DNA from: Gordonia sp. KTR9
Lineage (GTDB): Bacteria; Actinomycetota; Actinomycetes; Mycobacteriales; Mycobacteriaceae
Direction of reading: 5' to 3'
Length of the DNA: 64,000 nucleotides
Assembly (NCBI RefSeq): GCF_000143885.2
Contig: NC_018581.1
Coordinates: 3,596,001 to 3,660,000, forward strand
In this document: positions 15,106 to 26,292 of the stretch, in pieces
Position numbering within the stretch: the first letter of the stretch is position 1
How the letters are laid out: the number at the start of each line of letters is the position of its first letter
Program-made: the position numbers and the translations under genes
The notes under the pieces: generated by a model
Database searches by the model: none
Told to the model about the DNA's origin: nothing
The model's input: the letters and a program-made list of their open reading frames with translations, nothing else

Positions 15106-16704
15106 TCAGTGACCGGCGACCACGTCCGACTCGTCGACCACCACGGGCGTGCGCGCCCCCGGTAGGAACCAGTGCGCGATGCACACTGCCGCGAAGAGAA
15201 GGTAGCCGAGCGCGACCGCGGGGGCCGCCGCCCACGACACCTCGGGCGCGTGGATCAGGCCGATGAACGACAAGACGGCACCGACCGATGCGGCGATCGC
15301 GGCGTAGTGGAATTTCTTCTCGAGGATGAACGTGACGATGGTGCCGAGGACCAGGCCGACGAGCACCGCACCCTCGCCCAGCGTCTTGAGGCCCTCGTAG
15401 ATCACCCCGGCGCCGCCGAGCGCCTCCATACCCACTTCGTCGGCGGTGGTGCCGGCCGCCGCGAGCGCGTTGTCGATGAGCCCTCGACCCCATTCGGCGA
15501 GGTTCGGCAGCAGTGCCGCCACCACCGCGACCGCGTGCAGGCGCGGCACCGCCTGGAAGGCCTGAGCGCCGATGAGCAAGCCGATGAACAGCAGGATCGG
15601 GACGATCGCCGGGACCGGCAACAGTGCGTTGAGCACTCCGAACATGCCCAGGAAGCACAACAGTCCGATGGCGACACCGCTCGCGAGGGAGTAGCTCGCG
15701 CGCCCGCCCGCGTCCTTCCAGCCGGGATGTCCGATGTAGACCGCGGGCGGGAACGGAGACCCAAAAGCCGCACCGATACACGCGCCGGCACCGTCGGCCA
15801 GCAGGACGCTGCGCAGGTTGTAGTTGTCCCCCGCCGCCGCGGCGCTCTCCACGTTGCTCATCGCCTCGGTGAAGTTGTAGACACCGAGCGGTATGGCCGT
15901 GCCCAGCAGGGGTGCGAGATCACCGAGTCCGTTGAACAGCAGATCGAAACGCTGATCCGGGATGCCGATCGCGACGTTCTCCACCGCCGAGGTCAGGTCG
16001 GGCACGGACATGTACCCGCCGGCCCAGCCGATCGCCGTGCCGACGAGCAGCGCCGCCAGGCCGACCGGGATGTTGCCGGGCAGCTTCACGTCGGTGAAGA
16101 ACCCGATGAGGATGATCGCCAGCACTGGGAGGCCGATCCACGCCGCCTCCCACATCTGCGCGGCGGGCCGCATCGAGATGAAGGTGATCGAGATGCCCGC
16201 CAGGGTTCCCAGCATCGCCGCTCGCGGGGTGAGCTTGCGGACGTAGGGACCCACGAAGGCGCCGATCATCACGATGACGCCGATCATGAACGCCCACGCC
16301 AGACCGGCCTGCCACGCCTGGATCGCGTCGTTGGTGTTCAGGTACACCGGCAGCATCACGACGAACACCACGATGAACATGTGCGGCACGCTCGGACCGT
16401 AGGGCAGCGCGGTCACATCGTCGCGTCCCTCACGCGCGGCGAGGCGTCGTGCCAGGAAGGTGTAGTACAGGTTGCCCAGAATCAGAGCCACCCCCAGGGC
16501 GGGCAGCACGGTACCGAGGACGTTCTCCGCACTGAGACCGATCACCCCGATCATCAGTCCGGTCAGCGTCAGCACGTTGACCAGGATGTTGAACCCGAGA
16601 CCGAAGAACGCGTTGGTGTCCCCGCGCGTCCACCAGGCGACCTTGGACTGCTGCGGGGGTGACGGCGGGTCGGCCGTAGGGGCTGGATCGGTGGTGGCGC
16701 TCAT
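15106..16704 (-). CDS. NCS2/xanthine-uracil-type permease, putative biuret or allophanate-pathway transporter
   Basis: 532 residues with about 12 hydrophobic helices. The start of TM1 (FGLGFNILVNVLTLTGLMIGVIG), ALPYGPSVPHMFIV and the NFTEAMSNVESAAAAGDNYNLRSVLLADGAGACIGAAFGSPFPPAVYIGHPGWK segment follow the NCS2 (AzgA-like) pattern. NCS2 carriers are proton symporters for nucleobases and similar flat N-heterocycles or ureides. ATG 16704 with GGAGGAAG upstream. It lies 88 bp after the BiuH-like gene and shares its operon. Import of biuret, cyanurate or a related ureide is inferred only from that context. Confidence 0.8.
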   Translation of the reverse strand: MSATTDPAPTADPPSPPQQSKVAWWTRGDTNAFFGLGFNILVNVLTLTGLMIGVIGLSAENVLGTVLPALGVALILGNLYYTFLARRLAAREGRDDVTALPYGPSVPHMFIVVFVVMLPVYLNTNDAIQAWQAGLAWAFMIGVIVMIGAFVGPYVRKLTPRAAMLGTLAGISITFISMRPAAQMWEAAWIGLPVLAIILIGFFTDVKLPGNIPVGLAALLVGTAIGWAGGYMSVPDLTSAVENVAIGIPDQRFDLLFNGLGDLAPLLGTAIPLGVYNFTEAMSNVESAAAAGDNYNLRSVLLADGAGACIGAAFGSPFPPAVYIGHPGWKDAGGRASYSLASGVAIGLLCFLGMFGVLNALLPVPAIVPILLFIGLLIGAQAFQAVPRLHAVAVVAALLPNLAEWGRGLIDNALAAAGTTADEVGMEALGGAGVIYEGLKTLGEGAVLVGLVLGTIVTFILEKKFHYAAIAASVGAVLSFIGLIHAPEVSWAAAPAVALGYLLFAAVCIAHWFLPGARTPVVVDESDVVAGH

Positions 16705-16792
16705 GACTTCCTCCGGGGTGGTCGAGTTGGGAGTACGAGACGCCGGTGTCTCGAGAAGGGGTCTGGGATCGGAGTCGTCGGTCCCGGACGGC

Positions 16793-17497
16793 TCACGCCG
16801 AACCGACGACGTCCTCAGCGGTGGCGGGCGTCAGCAGGGTGATGACGTCCTCGCTCGGTGCGGTCCAGCCGAAGATGCCGCCCTGCGCGGCGATCATCTC
16901 CAGTCCGACACGCTGGAACTCAGGGAAATACGAACCGACACAATCGGATACGACGACGCACTCGAAACCTCGATCGTTGGCTTCGCGCGTTGTCGTGTGT
17001 ACGCAGACCTCGGTGGTCACACCGGTGACGAGCAACTGGGTGATGTCGTTGTCGGCCAGGATCGCCGCCAGCTCCGTCGCATAGAAGGCGCCCTTGCCCG
17101 GCTTGTCGATGACGACCTCGGTGTCGAGCGGTGCGAGTTCGTCCACGATGTCGTGGCCGTATTCGCCCCGGATGAGGATGCGGCCGAAGGCTCCCGGATC
17201 ACCGATCCGCTTGGACGGGAGCCCGCGGTTGAGCTTGGCGGGCGGACAGTCCGACAGATCGGGCAGGTGCCCCTCTCGCGTGTGGACGATGAGCATGCCG
17301 GCCGCGCGGGCGGCGTCGAGCAGACCTGCCAGCGGAGCGACGACACGCTGCAACTGACTGACGTCGTTGCCCAGCGTCTCGCCGAAACCACCGGGCAGCA
17401 GGAAGTCCCGTTGCATGTCGATGATGATCAGGGCGGTGTGCGCGAGGTCGAGTTCGATGGGGCCGGGCTGCGCGTCGAGTGTGACGGTGTCGGACAT
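16793..17497 (-). CDS. Isochorismatase-like cysteine hydrolase, probable biuret amidohydrolase (BiuH type)
   Basis: 234 residues of the cysteine-hydrolase fold with Asp-Lys-Cys triad: Asp27 ([11 protein letters not shown]), a lysine in DKPGKG (131-136) and Cys165 ([13 protein letters not shown]). [39 protein letters not shown] and [18 protein letters not shown] line up closely with Rhizobium BiuH as I recall it. BiuH cuts biuret to allophanate and ammonia. ATG 17497 with GAAGGAA upstream. The amidase gene of allophanate-hydrolase type ends 31 bp upstream, which strengthens the assignment. Related enzymes act on ureidoacrylate or triuret, so substrate is not proved. Confidence 0.8.
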   Translation of the reverse strand: MSDTVTLDAQPGPIELDLAHTALIIIDMQRDFLLPGGFGETLGNDVSQLQRVVAPLAGLLDAARAAGMLIVHTREGHLPDLSDCPPAKLNRGLPSKRIGDPGAFGRILIRGEYGHDIVDELAPLDTEVVIDKPGKGAFYATELAAILADNDITQLLVTGVTTEVCVHTTTREANDRGFECVVVSDCVGSYFPEFQRVGLEMIAAQGGIFGWTAPSEDVITLLTPATAEDVVGSA

Positions 17498-17528
17498 GGG
17501 GTTCCTTCGGGGACGGTGTCGTCGGACT

Positions 17529-18956
17529 TCAGGGGGTCGGAACGGCGGAGGTGATCGGGGCGCGTGCCGGCGTGTCATCCGCCGGTCGGGCGCGCGGCTC
17601 GTCGAGGAGTGCGGCCGCCAAAAGCAGCACGGCGTCGTCGGTCAGCGCATTGCCGAGGAGCATCGCGCTGTGCGGCCGCCCGTCGGAGGTGAGACCCTGC
17701 GGGATGGCGACACCGGTGAGGTCCAGCAGGTTCCCGAAGTGGGTGTAGTGACCGAGCATCGTGTTGGTCGCGATCGGCTCGGCGAGCACCTCGTCGACGG
17801 TGAAGGTGCGGCCGATGGTGGGGACCACCAGGACGTCCATCTCCTGCCACACCCGGCCGACCTCGGCGCGCAGTTCCTGCAACCGCTGCAGTGCGGAGAA
17901 GGCGTCCACTGCGGTGTATTTCTCGCCGCCGCGCAGTATCTCGCGGACCACCGGGTGGATGTCGTCGGGCCGTTCGGCCAGGAAGCCGGCGAATTCGACG
18001 AGCCTCTCGGCGACCCAGGGCCCCGAGTACAACAGTTCCCCCGCGGCGAGGAACGGGGCCAGCGAGACATCGACGATCTCGAGACCCCCGGGCACCGCCA
18101 GATGCGCCAACCGCGCCCGGAACGACAGGTGGGCGTCGCGCATGGCATCGTCGCCGAAGAACTCCAGTTCGTCCGGAGCGGGCAGGCCGACGGTGAGGGA
18201 GCCGCCGGAGTGGCGGGCTCCCCTGTCACGCGACCAGGCATCCGCGTCGTCGCGGCCGATCATCACGTTCATGATCACGTCCATGTCGGCGATGGTCGAG
18301 GTCATCGCGGTGATGCAGTCCAGCGACTTGCAGGCGGGCACGAGGCCGGTCGTGCTGATCAGTCCGCGGGACGGCTTGTATCCGATGATCCCGTTGAGCG
18401 CCGCCGGTACACGCCCGGATCCCGCGGTGTCGGTGGCGACGGCGAACGGGACGTCCCCGTGTGCCACCGCGAGCGCGGAGCCGGAACTCGAACCGCCGGA
18501 GATCATCTCGTTGCCGTAGACCCCGCGCGGCACGGTGTAGGGGGTACGCGTCCCGTTGAGTCCGGTGGCGAACTGGTCGAGATTGGTCTTGCCGACATAC
18601 AGCGCACCGGCGTCGAGGAGTCGTTGGACCACCGGGGCGGTGGTCTCGGGGACGTACGCGTACGCGGGACACGACAACGTCGTGGGCACCCCCGCGACAT
18701 CGATCGAGTCCTTCACCCCGAACGGGACGCCGTACAGCGGTAGGTCCCGTGCGTCGGAACGGTTCTCGAGAGCCGCAGCCGCGGCGATGAGCTCGTCCCG
18801 AGGAACCGTGGACAGCCAGGTGCCGTCGTCACCTCGCGCCTCGATCGCATCGAGGACGGCTCGCGCGGTGCGGGTCGGCGACCCGCTTCCGTGGAGGTGC
18901 GAGTCGAGTATCTCGGCGACCGTGGGCCCCGTCGTCGGACCGGCAGCTTTCGTCAT
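17529..18956 (-). CDS. Allophanate hydrolase-type amidase (AtzF-like, amidase domain only)
   Basis: 475 residues, amidase-signature family. Ser-cisSer-Lys triad: Lys82 ([12 protein letters not shown]), the Ser run in [10 protein letters not shown] (152-161) and nucleophile Ser180 ([11 protein letters not shown]). [34 protein letters not shown] is the diagnostic allophanate-hydrolase variant. The reaction is allophanate to two ammonia and two CO2. AtzF and the urea amidolyase enzyme carry an extra C-terminal domain of roughly 120 residues that is missing here. ATG 18956 lacks a clear ribosome site; a GACAAT hexamer 7 nt upstream may mark a leaderless start. First structural gene of the operon. 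Confidence 0.83.
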   Translation of the reverse strand: MTKAAGPTTGPTVAEILDSHLHGSGSPTRTARAVLDAIEARGDDGTWLSTVPRDELIAAAAALENRSDARDLPLYGVPFGVKDSIDVAGVPTTLSCPAYAYVPETTAPVVQRLLDAGALYVGKTNLDQFATGLNGTRTPYTVPRGVYGNEMISGGSSSGSALAVAHGDVPFAVATDTAGSGRVPAALNGIIGYKPSRGLISTTGLVPACKSLDCITAMTSTIADMDVIMNVMIGRDDADAWSRDRGARHSGGSLTVGLPAPDELEFFGDDAMRDAHLSFRARLAHLAVPGGLEIVDVSLAPFLAAGELLYSGPWVAERLVEFAGFLAERPDDIHPVVREILRGGEKYTAVDAFSALQRLQELRAEVGRVWQEMDVLVVPTIGRTFTVDEVLAEPIATNTMLGHYTHFGNLLDLTGVAIPQGLTSDGRPHSAMLLGNALTDDAVLLLAAALLDEPRARPADDTPARAPITSAVPTP

Positions 18957-19047
18957 AACGTCGATTGTCGACAGAATGATGGCGCTTGCGGAACGGCTGT
19001 GTGTCGATCGTGTTAGGGCATCGCGTTAGGGCAATGCCGTCGGCGGG

Positions 19048-19761
19048 TCAGGGCGTGTGCGCGTGCCCGTGAACGTGCTCCGGGGACTCGCCCGCACTCG
19101 CGGACACCAGCCCCAGGTAATGCAGATGCCCGTGGTCGCCGAGCGCGGCCACGACCGCTTCGGCGTCATTGCGTTCGAGTGCATCGAGAATCGCCTGATG
19201 CCGGGTGAACCCGTCCGCGGGTCCGTGATGGTCAGCTGTCTCGGAACGCAGATTGACCGCCATCGGCAGTTGCAGTTTCAGCAGGATCGGCGCGAGGGTG
19301 ACGTCGAGTTGGCGGTTCCCGGCCAGCGCGACCACTGCGGCGTGGAAACGACGGTGGGCATCGTCGCGTTCCAGATCGTCACCCGCGCGACGCATCGCGT
19401 CGATCGCCTCGCGCACGGGTTCCAGCTGCCGGTCGGGATCGGTCAGCGGTAGCGCGGTTTCCACGGCATGGCGTTCGAGCACCTGGCGGATCTCGAACAG
19501 CTGCAGGATGTCCGTCGGCGACCACTCGGCGACCCGGACCCCGCGCCGCGGTTGATGTTCGACGAGCCCCTGCTGCGCCAACAGGCGCAACGCCTCGCGA
19601 ACGGGAGCCCGGCTGATACCGAGATCTGCACACAGCGTCTCTTCGACGATCTTCTGGCCCGGTTCGAGTGCGCCGCTCAGTATCGCGTCACGGAGCCGCC
19701 GCGCGGCGACATCCACCAGGCTCTCCGGCAGGTCACCACCGACCCCGTCCTCGACCGTCAT
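19048..19761 (-). CDS. GntR-family regulator, FadR subfamily (FCD domain)
   Basis: 237 residues. Winged helix at about 10-80 (VDVAARRLRDAILSGALEPGQKIVEETLCADLGISRAPVREALRLLAQQGLVEHQPRRGVRVAEW) and an FCD ligand domain after it. The FCD histidines (HRRFHAAVV, TRHQAILDA, DHGHLHYLGL) suggest a metal-assisted carboxylate site. The tail ends EHVHGHAHTP, unusually His-rich. ATG 19761 is the first start before the domain. It lies 91 bp upstream of the allophanate hydrolase on the same strand and probably regulates the operon. Confidence 0.85.
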   Translation of the reverse strand: MTVEDGVGGDLPESLVDVAARRLRDAILSGALEPGQKIVEETLCADLGISRAPVREALRLLAQQGLVEHQPRRGVRVAEWSPTDILQLFEIRQVLERHAVETALPLTDPDRQLEPVREAIDAMRRAGDDLERDDAHRRFHAAVVALAGNRQLDVTLAPILLKLQLPMAVNLRSETADHHGPADGFTRHQAILDALERNDAEAVVAALGDHGHLHYLGLVSASAGESPEHVHGHAHTP

Positions 19762-19902
19762 CTGGTACCACTTCCCGCCACACTCGTGCCCGATTTTGCG
19801 GCCAGTGTAGCGGCGTCGACAGTCGACCGTTTTGCGCGCACTCGTCTGTCGTCGTTCTTCCGAGGTGCGGTATTGTCCTCCCGCAGGCAGCGACATCTGC
19901 GC

Positions 19903-19976
19903 GGGGAGTTAGCTCAGTCGGTTAGAGCCGCGGACTCATAATCCGTAGGTCGCGGGTTCGAGCCCCGCACTCCCCA
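19903..19976 (+). tRNA. tRNA with CAT anticodon (elongator Met, or Ile2)
   Basis: 74-nt cloverleaf: acceptor GGGGAGT/ACTCCCC, D arm GCTC/GAGC, anticodon loop CTCATAA, T arm GCGGG TTCGAGC CCCGC, discriminator A, no encoded CCA. Initiator features (three G-C pairs in the anticodon stem) are absent. Met and lysidine-modified Ile2 cannot be told apart safely here; Met is the likelier from position near dnaG. Confidence 0.92.
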
Positions 19977-20027
19977 CTCATCAGCCGCACCGACGGTTCG
20001 ATTCCGGTTCCCGGACACCGCGCGAGC

Positions 20028-20579
20028 TCATCGCTCGACGCGACACCAGTACTCGGTCTCGCCGGGGATCGGCGTCAGCCGGACCTCGCCGCCGTCTGGC
20101 CGGTCGAACAGTCGAACGCCCGCACCGAGGAAGACCGGGACGAAGAACACGAGGACCTCGTCGAGCAGCCCGTGATCGATCATCTGTCGCGCCACATCGG
20201 CCCCGATGACGGTGACGTAGGCATCGCCCGCGATCTGCGCGGCGGTCTCGACCGCCGCGTGGAGGTCGGAGACGAATGTGACGCCGGCGACGGCCTCCGC
20301 AGGCGGGTTGTGGGTGAGAACGACTGCGTCCCCGTCGTATTCACCGCCGAACGCGCCTTCGCGGTCGGTGCCCTTGTTGGGATCGTCGCCGCCGAACGAC
20401 CGGTTGCCGACCAGTAGCGCGCCGGTCCCCCGCATCAGCCGCGAGGCGGCATCGGCGGCGGCCTCGGTCCGTTCGTCGGTCGGGGCGTCGAAGAACGGCG
20501 TCAGCCAGGACATGTCGCCGCCGGGCCCGGCGATGAATCCGTCGAGAGATGCCGTCGCCGAATAGATGGTGGTCGCCAT
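20028..20579 (-). CDS. Dihydrofolate reductase-like (RibD C-terminal domain) protein
   Basis: 183 residues of the same family as 11134-11781: IYSATASLDGFIAGPGGDMSWL at the N-terminus, ALLVGNRSFG, AVVLTHNPP, YVTVIGADVARQMIDHGLLDEVLVFFVPVFLGAGVRLF. Likely an NADPH-binding reductase of unknown substrate. ATG 20579 with GGAG 6 nt upstream. Monocistronic by spacing: the tRNA is on the other strand and dnaG begins well away. Confidence 0.85.
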   Translation of the reverse strand: MATTIYSATASLDGFIAGPGGDMSWLTPFFDAPTDERTEAAADAASRLMRGTGALLVGNRSFGGDDPNKGTDREGAFGGEYDGDAVVLTHNPPAEAVAGVTFVSDLHAAVETAAQIAGDAYVTVIGADVARQMIDHGLLDEVLVFFVPVFLGAGVRLFDRPDGGEVRLTPIPGETEYWCRVER

Positions 20580-20703
20580 GAACTCCTGCCTTCGTTCGGT
20601 CGAGTCGGGGTGTCCACGGTGCAGACCTCCGCGGAGGCGGGAACTCATCGGTCTCGCGCTTACGCGCGGATCGATCGCGCAGCTCTCGACGTCGGTGAGC
20701 CCG

Positions 20704-22626
20704 TCAGCCCGCGCCGACGATGGGATCGACGGCCTGTTCCAGCAGGCTGCGACGATAGGCCTCGAGGGCGACCAGATCTCCGAACACCGCGTTGTAACCG
20801 TCTGGGTCGTCGCTGGGCGCCATCCGGCGCAGGCGCGACTTGATGTCGGCGATCTGCGTGCCCACCCACACCTCTTGCAGCCGGGCCAGCACGCTCGAGA
20901 TGTAGCGGGCGATGTTGTCCTCGTCGACCGGCATCGATTCGACGGCGAGTTCGGTCACCAGCGGATCGATGATCGGGTCGTCGACGGCATTGCGCACGGC
21001 GTCGACCCAGGCCGCGCCACCCATGCCGGCCGACGTCCCGCCGAGCCCGGTCATCGCCTGGCGGACGATCGCGTAGGCCGGTTCGTTGAAGCACTCGACG
21101 GGCAGCGAGTCGAACACCGTGCCGGCGATCGCCGGATACTGCAGCGCCGCCTTCAGCGCTTCTCGCTGCGGCCACAGGCGCGGATCGTTGGGCTGGGGCC
21201 GCGCCGAGGTCGGCGCCGACTCCGCCTCTGGTCGGTTTCGGGCGCCGCGCGCATTGCCCCGACCTCCGGATGTGCTGACCCCCTGCGCCTTCCGGATTCT
21301 GGCACCCTCCTCGCGCACTCGCCCGAGAACCTGGGAGACCTCTTCCCACCCGACCCAGCCGGCGAGCTGTCGCGCGTACTCGTCGCGGAGAGCGATGTCC
21401 TTGATCCGGGCGACCACCGGGACGGTGTCGCGCAAGGCGTGCACACGCCCCTCCGCCGTGTCGAGGTCGTGTCCGGCGAGCAGCGCCTTGATCGCGAACT
21501 CGAACATCGGCACCCGTCGCGCGATCAGATCGCGGACGGCGGCGTCACCCTTCTCCTGACGCAGTTCACAGGGATCCATCCCATCGGGTGCGATCGCCAC
21601 GAACGTCTGCCCCGAGATCGACTGCTCTCCCTCGAAAGCCTTGAGGGCAGCCGCTTTACCGGCGTCGTCGCCGTCGAAGGTGTAGATGACCTCGCCCCGG
21701 AAGTACGAGTCGTCCATCATCAGACGCCGTATGAGGGCCAGGTGGTCCTCACCGAATGCCGTGCCACACGACGCGACCGCAGTGGTGACGCCGGCCAGGT
21801 GCATCGCCATGACGTCGGTGTAGCCCTCGACGACCACCACCTGATGTCCCTTGGCGATGCTCTTCTTCGCGTGGTCGAGTCCGAACAGCACCTGAGACTT
21901 CTTGTACAGCATGGTCTCCGGCGTGTTCATGTACTTGCCGAGGTTGTCGTCGTCGAACAGTTTGCGGGCTCCGAAGCCGATGATGTCGCCGGCCAGGTTG
22001 CGGATCGGCCACAGCAGACGGCGGTGGAACCGGTCGATCGGCCCCTTGCGTCCCTGCTTCGACAGACCGGCCGCCTCGAGCTCGCTGAACTCGAATCCCT
22101 GCGACAGCAGGGCCTTGGTCATCGTGTCCCAGCCGGCTGGAGCGTAGCCGCAACCGAATCGGACGGCCGCCACCGCGTCGAAGTCGCGTTCCTTCAGGTA
22201 ATCGCGCGCCGGCTGCGCCTCCGGTGACTGCAGCGCGGCGGCGTAGAACTTCGCGGCGGCCGCGTTGGCCGCCACCAGGCGGGCGCGCGTACCGCGGTCG
22301 CGCTTGATGGCGGTGCCACCGCCCTCGTAGTTGATCTGGTAACCGATGCGGTCTGCGAGCTGCTCGACCGCCTCCACGAAACTGACGTGCTCCTGCTTCT
22401 GCAGGAAGCTGTAGACGTCACCGCCCTCGCCGCAGCCGAAGCAGTGGAAGTGACCGTGGTTGGGCCGGACGTGGAACGACGGCGACTTCTCGTCGTGAAA
22501 CGGACACAGGCCCTTGAGGCTGTCGGCACCGGCACGGCGCAGGGCGACGTAATCGCCGACGATGTCCTCGATCCTCGTCTGCTCACGGATCGCCGTGATG
22601 TCGCGATCGGGAATTCGGCCTGCCAC
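20704..22626 (-). CDS. dnaG: DNA primase
   Basis: 640 residues. Makes RNA primers for the replisome with the DnaB helicase. The CHC2 zinc domain has Cys41, His44, Cys62 and Cys65 (LCPFHDEKSPSF, HCFGCGEGG). The Toprim core near 265 has VVVEGYTDVMAMHLAG, and TFDGDDAGKAAALKAF carries the metal-binding acidic residues. A Pro/Arg-rich linker (about 450-480) precedes the helicase-interaction domain. GTG start with no Shine-Dalgarno sequence but a TACACT hexamer 6 nt upstream, hence probably leaderless. Order dgt-dnaG matches mycobacteria. The 147-bp gap to dgt holds only this promoter. Confidence 0.97.
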   Translation of the reverse strand: MAGRIPDRDITAIREQTRIEDIVGDYVALRRAGADSLKGLCPFHDEKSPSFHVRPNHGHFHCFGCGEGGDVYSFLQKQEHVSFVEAVEQLADRIGYQINYEGGGTAIKRDRGTRARLVAANAAAAKFYAAALQSPEAQPARDYLKERDFDAVAAVRFGCGYAPAGWDTMTKALLSQGFEFSELEAAGLSKQGRKGPIDRFHRRLLWPIRNLAGDIIGFGARKLFDDDNLGKYMNTPETMLYKKSQVLFGLDHAKKSIAKGHQVVVVEGYTDVMAMHLAGVTTAVASCGTAFGEDHLALIRRLMMDDSYFRGEVIYTFDGDDAGKAAALKAFEGEQSISGQTFVAIAPDGMDPCELRQEKGDAAVRDLIARRVPMFEFAIKALLAGHDLDTAEGRVHALRDTVPVVARIKDIALRDEYARQLAGWVGWEEVSQVLGRVREEGARIRKAQGVSTSGGRGNARGARNRPEAESAPTSARPQPNDPRLWPQREALKAALQYPAIAGTVFDSLPVECFNEPAYAIVRQAMTGLGGTSAGMGGAAWVDAVRNAVDDPIIDPLVTELAVESMPVDEDNIARYISSVLARLQEVWVGTQIADIKSRLRRMAPSDDPDGYNAVFGDLVALEAYRRSLLEQAVDPIVGAG

Positions 22627-22632
22627 GCGACC

Positions 22633-22638
22633 AGTGTA
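22633..22638 (-). promoter_or_regulatory. dnaG: -10 hexamer for leaderless dnaG transcript
   Basis: TACACT (minus strand) ends 6 nt before the GTG at 22626, so transcription would begin at or next to the start codon. No ribosome site is present. Confidence 0.5.
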
Positions 22639-22773
22639 GTGACGCCGCGCGGCCGGCCCGACCTGGTACTCGACACCGGTCGTCCACCCGACCGGGGCCG
22701 ACGTCCCGGGAGGCCCCCGGCGTGGGCTCCGACTCTGACGACAACCCTTCGGCGCGGCCGACGGAACCGCGGC

Positions 22774-24090
22774 CTACCCCAGGTGCGCCTGGGCCCCCGA
22801 GTTGTGCTTGTCGGTGCGCTCGAGCCGGCCTTCGGTCATGGACGCGATCTGGTCGACGATGACGCGCATGCGGGCGGCGTCGTCGGAGGCGGCGTTCCAC
22901 CACGGCACGAAGACCGGGTCCAGTCCCCCCGGCGCCGCTTCGGCGAACCAGTTCGCGACCCGGTGGATGCGCTCGCGCTGGCGACGCTGGGTCGCCTTGT
23001 GACGTTCGTTGGAGAAGATGAACCGCAGGGCCAGGGTCTTGAGCATCGACACCTCGGCGGCGATGAGTTCCGGCACTTCCAGATCGGCGTCGTAGCGCGA
23101 CACCGGCCGGTCCCCCACCACCTCGCGGGTACCGGTGATCGCGGCCGACGCGAATCGGCCGATGAACTCGCTGGTCAGTCGCTTGAGTGCGACGTAGGAG
23201 TCGAGCGTTCCGTCGAAGACACCCACCGAACGCACGATGTCCATGCGGTGCAGTCGGCCGGCGGCGTCGACCAGCGCCTCGGGGTCGAGGCCGGGAAACT
23301 CCTTGGCGCCGATGTCGGCCAGCGCGCGCTGATCCTGCGGATCGCCGAGGGTTCGCAGGTCGATCCGCCCGCCGATCACGCCGTCCTCGAGGTCGTGCAC
23401 GGAGTACGCCACGTCGTCGGACCAGTCCATGATCTGGGCCTCGACGCACTGACGGGTCCCGGGCGCATCCCGACGGATCCACGCGAGCATCCCGGCATCG
23501 TCGTCGTAGGCCCCGAACTTCCCGCCCGGGGTGCGCCGGGTCCACGGATACTTCAGGGTCGCGTCCAGCGACGCGCGCGCGAGATTGAGGCCGACACTCT
23601 GCCCGTCGGCGTCGAGCAGCTTGGGCTCGAGTCTGGTCAGGATCCGGAGATTCTGCGCGTTGCCCTCGAAACCGCCGTGGTCGGCGGCCACCTCGTCGAG
23701 CGCGCGTTCGCCGTTGTGCCCGTACGGCGGATGCCCGATGTCGTGGGCGAGTCCGGCGAGTTCGACGAGGTCGGGTTCGGCGCCGAGACCGATCGCGATC
23801 CCGCGGCCGATCTGCCCGACCTCGAGCGAATGCGTGAGCCGGGTACGGGGGGTGTCACCCTCGCGCGGGCCGACGACCTGTGTCTTGTCGGCCAGCCGGC
23901 GAAGCGCGGCAGAATGCAGGACCCGCGCGCGGTCCCGGGCGAAGTCGCTCCGATGATCGGTCCGGGTGCCGGGCAGGCTCGCGACCTTCGCCCCCTCGGG
24001 CACGTATCGCTCGACGGCCTCGTCGGCGTAGGTGGCGACCGCCGGGAGGACATGCCCGACGGTCTCGGGCCCATGGCGGGTGCTAGTCAA
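22774..24090 (-). CDS. dgt: Deoxyguanosinetriphosphate triphosphohydrolase-like protein
   Basis: 438 residues. Hydrolyses dNTPs to deoxynucleoside and triphosphate. HD-domain metal ligands are in [26 protein letters not shown] and [39 protein letters not shown] is the family hallmark. Close to mycobacterial Dgt in length and sequence. No ATG or GTG fits well. I chose TTG 24090, which overlaps the last 8 bases of the upstream cold-shock gene and has GGGGCTGGG just before it, implying coupled translation. The overlap with that gene is unusual for dgt. Confidence 0.93.
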   Translation of the reverse strand: MTSTRHGPETVGHVLPAVATYADEAVERYVPEGAKVASLPGTRTDHRSDFARDRARVLHSAALRRLADKTQVVGPREGDTPRTRLTHSLEVGQIGRGIAIGLGAEPDLVELAGLAHDIGHPPYGHNGERALDEVAADHGGFEGNAQNLRILTRLEPKLLDADGQSVGLNLARASLDATLKYPWTRRTPGGKFGAYDDDAGMLAWIRRDAPGTRQCVEAQIMDWSDDVAYSVHDLEDGVIGGRIDLRTLGDPQDQRALADIGAKEFPGLDPEALVDAAGRLHRMDIVRSVGVFDGTLDSYVALKRLTSEFIGRFASAAITGTREVVGDRPVSRYDADLEVPELIAAEVSMLKTLALRFIFSNERHKATQRRQRERIHRVANWFAEAAPGGLDPVFVPWWNAASDDAARMRVIVDQIASMTEGRLERTDKHNSGAQAHLG

Positions 24091-24568
24091 GCACCCAGCC
24101 CCGGGCGACTGCGAAGTCGGTGACCCGCTGCCGGATCGCCACGATCTGCCGCGCGGTGAGGGCGCCGTCGGCATCGAGCAGGAGCTCGGTGAGTTCTTCG
24201 GTGAACGCGGCGGCGTCCAGGGAACCACCACCAGCGCGCGGACGACGGCTGCCGCGGTCGTCGTGGCGTCCGCGGTCGCCGCGATCACCCCGCTCGCCCC
24301 GATCCCGGCCGTGGTGATCGTCGCGACGATGCGCCCGGGCGCCCGCTTCGTCGGCGGGCGCGGCCTCGGTCACCGCGACGTTGACCGCCTTCGAACCACG
24401 GTCGGTCTCCTCGACGTCGAAGGACACCTTCGCGCCGGGCTTCAACGAGTTCTCGTCGATGTCGATGTCGTTGATGTGGAGGAACACATCGGCACCGCCC
24501 GATTCCGGCGCCAAGAATCCGAAGCCCCGATTCGCGTCGTAATGAACGACTTTCCCGCTGACAGACAC
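24083..24568 (-). CDS. Cold-shock-domain protein with Asp/Arg/Gly/His-rich linker and C-terminal domain
   Basis: 161 residues. N-terminal cold-shock domain ([34 protein letters not shown]1 GFGFLAP and RNP2 DVFLHI) binds single-stranded RNA/DNA. A linker of about 45 residues follows with repeated [11 protein letters not shown] units, rich in His and Asp. The last 45 residues form a predicted helical domain ([42 protein letters not shown]). Longer than the 67-residue classical Csp. Start is uncertain between GTG 24568 and GTG 24580. Overlaps dgt by 8 bp. Confidence 0.85.
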   Translation of the reverse strand: MSVSGKVVHYDANRGFGFLAPESGGADVFLHINDIDIDENSLKPGAKVSFDVEETDRGSKAVNVAVTEAAPADEAGARAHRRDDHHGRDRGERGDRGDRGRHDDRGSRRPRAGGGSLDAAAFTEELTELLLDADGALTARQIVAIRQRVTDFAVARGWVLD

Positions 24569-24703
24569 GACTCCACTCACTCTCTCGTCGCATGCACGCC
24601 GGACCCCATGCCCTACGTCACGCGACAACTCGCCATCAATTGTGACAGACATCCGCAGGTCAGGCGGAATCGAGAGCGTACGCCCGTGGCGACGCGAGAG
24701 CGC

Positions 24704-26089
<1,386 letters not shown>

Positions 26090-26292
26090 GGTTAACTGCT
26101 CTCCACGGGTTGAGTGTTCGGCTGGGACGGTCGTGCTGACGCTCGGTGCTCGGCGTGCATCCACGAGATACAGGCGGCAACCCGTACAGACTACCGAGCA
26201 GGTGTCCCGTTTCCCGAAAGCACCGGCAACCGAGCCCCCTGTCGCGAACCGTAGGGCACACACCGGCGGACCGGAACTGCCAGAGTGGCACT

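Noticed and set aside
14879..19976. Genomic island between the two tRNA genes
   Set aside because: No integrase and no direct repeat of the tRNA 3' ends was seen; the interval holds an operon with normal composition.
20566..22227. 553-codon frame antisense to dnaG
   Set aside because: No recognisable domain and fully covered by dnaG on the other strand.
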